Positions 53,252-64,000 of a stretch of 64,000 nt of DNA are shown in pieces. The stretch lies in contig JAGNJW010000022.1 of assembly GCA_018000455.1 (NCBI GenBank), forward strand, positions 1-64,000, in the 5' to 3' direction. The stretch is from Acidobacteriota bacterium. Lineage in GTDB: Bacteria; Acidobacteriota; Vicinamibacteria; Vicinamibacterales; UBA2999. The position numbers and the translations under genes were made by a program. Numbering within the stretch: the first letter of the stretch is position 1; the number at the start of each line of letters is the position of its first letter. The notes beneath the pieces are model-generated. The model did no database searches. It was not told the origin of the DNA and was given only the letters and a program-made list of their open reading frames with translations.

Positions 53252-53947
53252 TCAGGTCGCGGGCGCGTGCTCGGCCTTGCGGGTGCGCGTCCGCGCAGCG
53301 GACGCGATATAGACCGCGGCCAGGATGCTGAAGATGTAGGCCTGCACCATGCCGGTCAGCAGGCCCAGTGCCGTCATCACGATCGGAAAGATGAAGGGCG
53401 TGATCGTCAGCAGGATCGCGATGATCATCGCGCCGCTCATCATGTTGCCGAACAGGCGCACGGCCAGCGCCAGCGTGCGCGACACCTCGCTGATGATGTT
53501 GAACGGCAGCATGATGAAGGTCGGCTCGACGTACGCCTTGAGATAGCCCGCCACGCCCCTCTCGGCAATGCCGAACGCAGGCACGGCCACGAGCACGCAC
53601 AGGGCCAGGGCCGTGGTGGTCGACAGCGATGCGGTCGGGGGCTGAAAGCCGGGAATGACGGTGCCCAGGCTGGCCGCGGCCACGAACAGGAAGAGCGTGC
53701 CGAGGAACGCGATGTAGGTCTTCGCGGGGTGAAGACCGACGTCTTCGATCTGCTGCCCGATGCCCGTGACAACGATTTCCAGCAGGTTCTGCCAGCGGGT
53801 GCGGGTCAGATCGGTGGACAGCCGCCGGGTGATGAGGTGCGCACCCACGGCCAGCACGAGCATCAGGACCCAGGTGAAGACGATCGTGGCGTTGAAGGTC
53901 ACGACCCCGTAGTGCCAGAAGACGATCTCATCGGGACTAAGGCGCAT
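53252..53947 (-). CDS. atpB: N-ATPase subunit a
   Basis: 231 residues with five or six membrane helices. The essential arginine is in LALAVRLFGNMMSGAMI, and the last helix GMVQAYIFSILAAVYIASA is typical. It forms the two ion half-channels against the c ring. Its start overlaps the end of atpR by 11 bp. Confidence 0.94.
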   Translation of the reverse strand: MRLSPDEIVFWHYGVVTFNATIVFTWVLMLVLAVGAHLITRRLSTDLTRTRWQNLLEIVVTGIGQQIEDVGLHPAKTYIAFLGTLFLFVAAASLGTVIPGFQPPTASLSTTTALALCVLVAVPAFGIAERGVAGYLKAYVEPTFIMLPFNIISEVSRTLALAVRLFGNMMSGAMIIAILLTITPFIFPIVMTALGLLTGMVQAYIFSILAAVYIASAARTRTRKAEHAPAT

Positions 53948-54251
53948 GGCTGGCCTGTCGCGTGACGTGTTTCGGCGTCGCCAGGCCGGCGCGGCTCGGC
54001 CAGGTCACGACGGCTCGCGCCGCCACGAACCCGAGCAGGCACGCCAGCAGCCGCGTCCACTGCCCGCCCCCGACCAGGTAGAAGCCACCCGCCGCGACCG
54101 CCGTCCGTACCAGCAGGCTTCCGAGGAACCACAGCGCCGGCTGCGTCGATGCCAGGCCGCGGCGAATCGTCCACCACAGGCCGCCGAAGAAGGCCATACC
54201 GAGCGCCACTCCCGCCAGCCCGGCCAGCGCGAGGTTCAGCGTCTCATTCAT
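53937..54251 (-). CDS. atpR: AtpR, N-ATPase-specific membrane protein
   Basis: 104 residues with three hydrophobic helices (LALAGLAGVALGMAFFGGLWW; LWFLGSLLVRTAVAAGGFYL; LLACLLGFVAARAVVTW). The LVRT and ARAVVTWP segments with in-membrane arginines are characteristic of AtpR, which is proposed to interact with the c subunit during ring assembly. It is found only in N-ATPase operons and so fixes the operon type. Confidence 0.9.
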   Translation of the reverse strand: MNETLNLALAGLAGVALGMAFFGGLWWTIRRGLASTQPALWFLGSLLVRTAVAAGGFYLVGGGQWTRLLACLLGFVAARAVVTWPSRAGLATPKHVTRQASHAP

Positions 54252-54574
54252 CGCTGTCCTCTTCCTCCTCGTTCCGCATCCCGGTGTTCTCCCTGGTCAC
54301 CCAGTGCCAGGCGTTCGCACAGCCAATTGTCAGCCCGGTCACCAGCAGCGCCAGCGTCCAGGACCGCGAACCCGGATAGCGGCGGTCCAGCCACAGCCCG
54401 ACCGCCGCACCGAGCAGCGTCGGGACGACCACCGACCAGCCGACGAGCCCCATCATTCCCAGACCGAACCACACGTCTGGCGTGGCGTGCCGGCGCGCCC
54501 TGAGCTTCCGCGTCGCGCTGGCACCGATGCTGTCGGCGACGCTCGGCGCCTTCTTCCCGCCGCCCCGTGGAGCG

Positions 54575-54582
<8 letters not shown>
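54244..54582 (-). CDS. atpQ: AtpQ, AtpI-like assembly protein
   Basis: 112 residues. Two membrane helices (FGLGMMGLVGWSVVVPTLLG and WTLALLVTGLTIGCANAWHW) with the short RYPGSRS turn between them, then an acidic tail EEEEDSDE. It corresponds to the AtpI-like second small gene of N-ATPase operons. The start at 54582 is chosen since it overlaps the atpC stop by 8 bp; the frame extends further upstream but without protein character. It overlaps atpR by 8 bp. Confidence 0.85.
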
Positions 54583-58760
<4,178 letters not shown>

Positions 58761-58764
<4 letters not shown>

Positions 58765-59978
58765 GGGTATCGACTCTCGCGGCCCGAGGTGGTCATGCAG
58801 CCGGACGCCACGACCGATCGGGCGATCATCAACGCTTCGTCCGTGGGAATGATCCGGACCGTGGCCCGGCTCGTGTCAGTCGAGACGACGCCGGCCGCCG
58901 CGGCGTTAAGTGCTTCATCGAGTTCGATGCCGAGGAAGCCGAGTCCGTCGCAGATGCGCCGGCGTACCGACGGCGCGTGTTCGCCGATCCCGCCGGCGAA
59001 CACCAGCGTGTCCACGCCGCCGAGTGCCGCGGCGAACGCGCCGATCCACTTCCTGGCGTGATAGCAGAAGAGCGCCACGGCCTCGGCCGCCCGCACGTCG
59101 TCGCCTTCCGCGGCGAGCAGATCCCGCATGTCGGCGCTCGTCTCCGAGACGCCGAGCAGACCCGACTCGTGGGTGGCCATGCGGTGAAACGCTGCTGCCG
59201 TCATCCCGTCGGCGCGTGCCAGGTAGTCCACGAGACCAGGGTCCAGATCGCCGGAGCGCGTGCTCATCGGCAGCCCGGCCGCCGGCGTGAACCCCATGCT
59301 GGTGTCGATGCTGCGGCCATCGCGCACGGCCGTCATGCTGGCGCCGTTGCCGAGGTGCGCCAGGACCACGCGGCCCGTCGTGGCCGCCGGGTCGCCCAGG
59401 CGCGCCAGTTCCGCCATCAGAAACGCGCACGACAGCCCGTGGAATCCATAACGCTGGACGCCGGCGGCATCGAAGCGCCGCGGAATCGCCAGCCGGGTGG
59501 CGACCGGCGGCATGGTCCGATGGAACGCCGTGTCGAAGCACGCCACCTGGGGGAGCCGTGGATGGCGCTCGGCGAGGGCCTCGATCATGGCGATCGCTTC
59601 CGGCAGGTGGTCCGGGGCATACGGCGCGAGCCGGCGGAGTTCGGTGAGCAGGCCCGGCGTGACGAGCTCAGGCTCGACGCGGTGCATGCCGTGTACCACG
59701 CGGTGTCCAGCGGCCGCCAGAGCGGTGAGCCTCGGCTGCGCGTCGAGCCACTCCAGCAGGACGCGCCTGGCGGCGCCGTGGTCGCCCGCGGCCACGATGC
59801 TGCGACTGTGCGACGGGGCCGCCGGATCGTTGATGGTGAGCGTCGCATCGCGCGTGCCGATGCGATCGAGCATGCCGTCGAGTCGCCGCACCAGCCCGGC
59901 GTCCGCGTCGTAGACCGCGAACCGGATGCTGGAGGAGCCGACGTTCAACGACAGGATGCAGGGAAACACAGCGGCCAT
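58761..59978 (-). CDS. ackA: Acetate kinase
   Basis: 405 residues. [17 protein letters not shown] is the N-terminal phosphate motif, [20 protein letters not shown] and [11 protein letters not shown] the substrate region, [20 protein letters not shown] the nucleotide region, and [25 protein letters not shown] the second family signature. It turns acetyl phosphate and ADP into acetate and ATP. It is coupled to xfp downstream and lies 3 bp after a small membrane-protein gene. Confidence 0.97.
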
Positions 59979-59981
59979 CGG

Positions 59982-60407
59982 TCAGGACGTCAGGAGCTGA
60001 AGGCGCTCGGCCGCCGCCGGATCGGCGCGCGCCAGCAGTGTGACCATCTGATCGCGCTCTCCGAGCAGGGACTGGACAAGATCGCGCTCGGACGCGGAGA
60101 ACGTCGGCTGTGGTCGATCGAGTTCGGCCTGGAGGGCCGTGTAGAACGTGCTGACATCCGCACGCGCCTCCTAGTAGTCGCCGCGCCGCGCATGGATGGC
60201 CGCACACGCCAGCGTGTTCTCCGCCCGGGCGAGACCAAGCGCCCGCTGCGCCGCATCCCGCTCGTTGGCGCGCGTCCGCGCGATCAGCCAGGTGGGCAGG
60301 AAACCGGCCAGGACGGCAACTAGAATCACGGCGGCGCACCTGCCGAGACGTTGCAGGCGCGCGACCTTCGGAGGCGGAGGCGTCGGGTGATCCATCAGCG
60401 GGTCCAT
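59982..60407 (-). pseudogene. Small membrane protein gene interrupted by an in-frame TAG
   Basis: From ATG 60407 the frame gives a membrane helix (AAVILVAVLAGFLPTWLIA) and a helical segment up to ARRGDY. A TAG at 60171-60173 follows, then a further 62 codons in the same frame (EARADVSTFYTALQAELDRP ... ERLQLLTS) that end 3 bp before ackA. Both sides have the same natural composition, so the gene was one 141-codon frame. A C-to-T change of CAG would explain it. Readthrough or sequencing error are alternatives. Without readthrough the product is a 78-residue membrane peptide. The family is unknown. Confidence 0.7.
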
Positions 60408-60415
60408 ATGGCCTC

Positions 60416-61606
60416 CTACCCGCCCGCCGACGCCGGATCGCGACCGGCGGGTGGCGCGGCTGTCTTGTGGCGGATGGCGGGGGCGTTGAGTTCGGCTCTG
60501 GCCTGCAGGAGCCGCACGATGTGGCTCCGCCCGACGATGCCCGCGAACCGTCCGTCGGTCATCACCGGCAGCTGGTTCAGGTCGGATGCGCCCATCATCT
60601 GCATCGCCTCGATCGCCGGCGCGTCGGACGCGATCGCCTTCAGCTGGCCGATCGCGCGCATCACGTCGCTGAGGGGCGTCGTGGCCCAGCGGTCCCGTGC
60701 CAGGCCCTTGATTTCATGGGGCGTGATCAATCCGAGCATGCGGCCGGGTCCGCCGACCACGAAGCAGCGCTGGCCGGTACGGAGCAGGTGCTCGTCGACC
60801 AGCGTCTGCACCGGCATGTCGGCCGCGACCGGCACGCAGTCGGAGTTCATGATGTCGCGCACGCGCACGCCGCGCAGTGAGGCGACCACCGCCACCTGCG
60901 CGTAGCTGGCCTGCGCGGCCTGGAGCAGGAACCAGCCGATGAACGCGATCCACAGACCGCCGATCCCGGCGCCGCCGAAGAAGCGCAGCACGCCCAGGAA
61001 GATGAAGCCGAACGCCACGGCCTGGCCGACGCGCGCCGCGTTCAGTGTGGACTGCTCGGCGTCGCCGCTTTGCGCCCACAGGACGGCCCGGAGGATCCGG
61101 CCGCCGTCCAGCGGAAAGCCCGGGATCAGGTTGAAGAGCGCCAAAGCGATGTTGATATACCCCAGCCAGCCCAGCACGGCGGTAGCGGGCACGACGTCGG
61201 CGTCCGGCGCCCAGCCGAGCGAGGCCGCCAGCCCGTAGCACCCGAGGCCGATCGCGATGCTCGCCAGCGGTCCGGCGATCGCGATCCAGAACTCGGTCTT
61301 GGCGTCCGGCGAGGGGTTCTCCATCGTGGCCACGCCCCCGAGGGCGAACAACGTGATCGACCGCACCGAGACGCCGCGGGCCCGCGCCACCAGGGCGTGG
61401 GCGAGTTCATGCACCACGATCGATGCGAAGAAGAGCGCGGCGGTGACGATCGCCGTGGTCCATACGACCGCAGGGCCCCAGTCGGGATCGGTCGCGCCGA
61501 AGTGCGTCCTCAGCGACAGCGTGATCAGCGCGGCGATGATGAGCCAGCTGTAGTGGAGTCCGATCGCGACGCCGAACAGGCGGCCCAGCGTGATGCTTGG
61601 TGTCAT
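60416..61606 (-). CDS. M50 (site-2-type) membrane metalloprotease with CBS domains
   Basis: 396 residues. The zinc site is HELAH at 66-70 in ASIVVHELAHALVARARG; the third ligand is in NLIPGFPLDGGRILRAV. Six or so membrane helices are followed by two CBS domains (from about residue 250: VRDIMNSDCVPVAADMPVQTLVDE; PLSDVMRAIGQLKAIASD ... QLPVMTDGRFAGIVGRS). CBS domains sense adenylates, so the protease could respond to energy charge. The family cleaves membrane-bound regulators. It is the probable first gene of the minus-strand run ending at atpG. ATG 61606 starts right before the first helix. Confidence 0.93.
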   Translation of the reverse strand: MTPSITLGRLFGVAIGLHYSWLIIAALITLSLRTHFGATDPDWGPAVVWTTAIVTAALFFASIVVHELAHALVARARGVSVRSITLFALGGVATMENPSPDAKTEFWIAIAGPLASIAIGLGCYGLAASLGWAPDADVVPATAVLGWLGYINIALALFNLIPGFPLDGGRILRAVLWAQSGDAEQSTLNAARVGQAVAFGFIFLGVLRFFGGAGIGGLWIAFIGWFLLQAAQASYAQVAVVASLRGVRVRDIMNSDCVPVAADMPVQTLVDEHLLRTGQRCFVVGGPGRMLGLITPHEIKGLARDRWATTPLSDVMRAIGQLKAIASDAPAIEAMQMMGASDLNQLPVMTDGRFAGIVGRSHIVRLLQARAELNAPAIRHKTAAPPAGRDPASAGG

Positions 61607-61757
61607 AGGGGCCTCGACTGGTGGGTCCGGAGCTTCACTCCTTACTCTAGTCAAAGGCCAGGCGCCGTGTCTGTTCCAAAGCGCACATACGCTCGGCCGC
61701 GATCGACCTAGGACGGCCCTGCGCTTCTTCCGCGACGGCGTGCAGAGACGCGGGTGG

Positions 61758-62375
61758 CTAAGGACCCAGCGTGGTGCCGGCGGCGCGGAGCGCGGCGGCG
61801 AGTCGGCCGGGCCCGGAGACGTGGATCGCCCGCATCCCGACGGCCTGCGCCCCAGCGACGTTCTCCTCCCGGTCGTCGATGAACAGGCAGCGCGACGGCG
61901 CCGCGTGCATGACCTCGAGGGCCAGCTGGTAGATCCGCGGGTCGGGCTTGAGCACGCCGAGATAGCAGGAGCTGAAGAAGGCCGAAAAGATCGTGCCGAG
62001 GCCGAATGCATCGATGCGATAGCGGTTCAGCTCGCGCGACTCGTTGTTGATGGCGGCCAGGCGGTAGAGGTTCTCGGAGGCGAGGCGCCGAATCAAACTC
62101 AACGACGAGGGATGGGGCCGTGATTGTGCCTGCATGAAGGCGATGACGGCCTCGCGCGTGAACGGCCTCGCCCGGTGGAAGACGACCTCGGCGAGATAGG
62201 CCTCGAGCCCGCAATCCCCGCGCTCGAAGGCCTCAGCCAGCGTGTGGTGGCGAGCCTCTACATCCTCGAAGTCCAGTGAAAAGTGTCGCGACGCGGCGCG
62301 CCGGGCGTCGGCGTCCCAGCCGTTGGTGAGGCAGACCCCGCCGACGTCGAAGAAGAGGATATCGATCTCGCTCAT
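61758..62375 (-). CDS. HAD-superfamily phosphatase
   Basis: 205 residues. Motif I FFDVGGVCLTNGW with nucleophile Asp10, motif II INNESREL, motif III lysine in GVLKPDPRIYQ and motif IV FIDDREENVAGA. The cap is a small helical insert between motifs I and II. The second Asp of motif I is replaced by Gly12, as in the YihX-like branch of the superfamily. The substrate is unknown. It lies about 150 bp upstream of the M50 gene on the same strand. Confidence 0.88.
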   Translation of the reverse strand: MSEIDILFFDVGGVCLTNGWDADARRAASRHFSLDFEDVEARHHTLAEAFERGDCGLEAYLAEVVFHRARPFTREAVIAFMQAQSRPHPSSLSLIRRLASENLYRLAAINNESRELNRYRIDAFGLGTIFSAFFSSCYLGVLKPDPRIYQLALEVMHAAPSRCLFIDDREENVAGAQAVGMRAIHVSGPGRLAAALRAAGTTLGP

Positions 62376-62516
62376 GAGCAGTGGCCAGCGCAGCGCGCCG
62401 TGAGGCGTAACACATGCGGCAGGTTACCTTACCGGGATCGCGGTCGTGAGTACGTGCAGAACGGCACATGCGGACGCAGCGGTTTCTGACATGCTTGCCA
62501 AGTCAGGAGACACCAG

Positions 62517-63670
62517 ATGAACGTTCTCGATCCAGTGCTCGACCGCCTGGCCGCCTTCGAGGCCACGACGCTGCCGGTGCTGAGCCTCTACCTCGATACT
62601 TCCCCGAACCAGCACGGGCGCGACGATTTCGACTCGTTCCTGCGCAAGGAATTGAAGGTCGTAGGCGCGACGTGTCCCTGCGGTCCCCTCAGCGCCTCAG
62701 TGTCGAAGCCGATACCGAACGCATCACGACCTACCTGCGTGACCAGCTGCGCCCGTCCTCGAACGGCGTGGCGATCTTCGCGTGCGCCGGCGCAGCCGAC
62801 TTCTTCGAGGCGATGCAGCTCGATGCCCCGTTCGCGGAGCATCGTCTGCACGTTGCCGATCGCCCGCACCTGTATCCGTTGGCCAGGCTGGCCGACCAGC
62901 ACCCGCCCTATGCGGCGCTCATCGCCGACACCAACGCGGCGCGGCTGTTCGTGTTCGGGCGCGGCGTGACGCTGCGCAGCGACGAGGTGCAGGGTACCAA
63001 GGTCAGTCGCACCTCGGTCGGCGGCTGGTCGCAGGCGCGTTACCAGCGTCATGTCGAAAACTACCATCTGAAGCACGCCAAGGAGCTGGTCGAGGCGCTC
63101 GATCAGGTGGTCCGCGAGGACGGCGTCGAACAGATCGTGCTGGCGGGCGACGAAGTCATCACGCCGGTGCTGCGCAAGCAACTGCCGAAGCACCTGAACG
63201 ATCGGATCATCGACGTGCTCCGCCTCGACATCACGACGCCGGAACATCAGATCCTGAAGGCGACGACCGATGCGCTTCGGGAACACGATGGCGACACCGA
63301 TGCGGATGAGGTGCGCCGCCTGCTGGACCAGTATCGCGCCGGCCAGCTGGCCGTCGTGGGGGCGCTGGCCACCCTCACCGCACTGACCCGCGGCCAGGTC
63401 GATGTGCTGCTCATCAGCGCCTCGCCGGACGCGGTCCACGACGACACCGATACCGACGCCCAGAGGCCGGGCGATCCGGACGCGAATCCCGGTGAGACCG
63501 TGCCGATTGTCGAGCGGCTGGTCGGTCTCGCCCGGACGACCGGCGCGCGCGTAACCTTCATCGAAGATCCGGCCCTGCTCGCCGATATGGGCGGCGTCGG
63601 TGCCATGTTGCGCTACCGCATTCAGCCCGTGGCGCCAGCGACTGGGCAGACCCGGCAGGAGACGAGATGA
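62517..63670 (+). pseudogene. baeRF (Vms1/eRF1-like) family gene with one frameshift
   Basis: From ATG 62517 (ribosome site AGGAG) the frame gives LAAFEATTLPVLSLYLDTSP and FDSFLRKELKVVGAT, then shifts near 62660-62690. The second frame continues with RSPQRLSVEADTERITTYL, VAIFACAGAADFFEAMQL, YPLARLADQHPPYAALIADT, QARYQRHVENYHLKHAKELVEAL and IVLAGDEVITPVLRKQLP, all typical of bacterial eRF1-like proteins. Joined, it gives about 383 residues. These proteins resemble release factors and are thought to act on stalled ribosomes. A single indel, perhaps an assembly error, so the gene may be intact in life. Its end overlaps the next gene by 4 bp. Confidence 0.75.
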
Positions 63671-64000
63671 GCAAGAGCAACGTCAATCCGAACCACTACA
63701 AGGTCGCCGGACGAGGGCGACAGGGCGAAGACATCGCGCAGGCGCGCAACAGGCAGAAGCATGCCGAGAGTCTGGCGCGCCGCCGGGCCGAGCGCGGCGC
63801 GGCCGCGCCGAAGACACCAGCACCGCCCAAGGGGGCGGCCGCTCGAGGCGCAGCGTCAGGCCGTGTCGGCAAGCCAGACAAGCCGGCACAGGCCGCCATG
63901 ACCACCACGAAGAAGACCCACGCCGTGGCCCCGAAGGTGCCACCGGCGCAGAAGCGCGGGCACAATCTGGTGCTCGGCCGCTCGGCACCGCACGCGCGAT
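63667..64000 (+). CDS. Basic, low-complexity protein, cut by the window end
   Basis: Starts MSKSNVNPNHYKVAGRGRQG at an ATGA overlap with the baeRF gene and runs off the window after 111 codons. It is rich in Lys, Arg, Ala and Pro (RRRAERGAAAPKTP; KKTHAVAPKVPPAQKRG), suggesting an intrinsically disordered nucleic-acid-binding protein. Coupled translation with the baeRF gene hints at a ribosome-linked job. The family is not recognised. Confidence 0.7.
   Translation, partial: MSKSNVNPNHYKVAGRGRQGEDIAQARNRQKHAESLARRRAERGAAAPKTPAPPKGAAARGAASGRVGKPDKPAQAAMTTTKKTHAVAPKVPPAQKRGHNLVLGRSAPHAR

Overview
The window is high-GC DNA (core genes strongly GC-ending at the third codon position) from a free-living Gram-negative bacterium. 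An outer-membrane porin, a lipoprotein-like gene, a full Kdp system, a kynurenine-type catabolic pair and an N-type ATPase operon would suit a soil Acidobacteriota (Vicinamibacteria-like) genome. That placement is inference; there is no rRNA gene or other strong taxonomic marker.

Left part (1-17.9 kb) is accessory. After a fragment at the window edge come a cytochrome b / molybdopterin oxidoreductase pair (0.49-2.09 kb) of lower GC, an IS21 istA relic, and a decayed integrative element (2.5-5.9 kb) with a HigBA-type toxin-antitoxin module, an excisionase-like gene and a doubly frameshifted tyrosine integrase. The 3' end of that integrase is present twice as a direct repeat, and each copy ends in a sequence resembling the 3' end of the tRNA-Gln gene at 17.8 kb. 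Then follows a complete potassium-uptake locus. A KdpD C-terminal kinase half and KdpE come first, then a lipoprotein-like gene, a membrane-anchored USP-like gene, a porin, a 28-residue peptide, kdpF, kdpA, kdpB and kdpC, and last a separate gene for the KdpD N-terminal half. Tandem 11-bp repeats (CAGGGACTTCT) lie just upstream of three of these genes and look like response-regulator boxes.

Middle part (18-49.5 kb) is mostly ordinary chromosomal genes: a DHA2 drug exporter, gltX, an AsmA-like protein, a sorbosone-dehydrogenase-like enzyme, a polar amino-acid ABC transporter, an APC permease, kynureninase and a kynurenine-formamidase-like hydrolase, a Ski2-like helicase, a CoA transferase, ribA, a FAD amine-oxidase-like protein, Hsp20 and AmpG. 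Set in it is an unusual two-gene cassette (30.16-34.74 kb): a 936-residue protein joining a PGRP/amidase domain, a serine-hydrolase domain and a metacaspase domain, directly abutted by a zinc metallopeptidase gene.

Right part (49.6-64 kb) is a minus-strand run of about thirteen genes: an M50/CBS membrane protease, a small membrane protein interrupted by an in-frame TAG, ackA, xfp and a complete N-ATPase operon in the order atpDCQRBEFAG. It is flanked by a HAD phosphatase and a frameshifted baeRF (Vms1-like) gene. Phosphoketolase plus acetate kinase makes ATP from sugar phosphates without respiration, and the N-ATPase can spend ATP on ion pumping. Together with the M50/CBS and baeRF genes this resembles an energy-stress or low-oxygen module.
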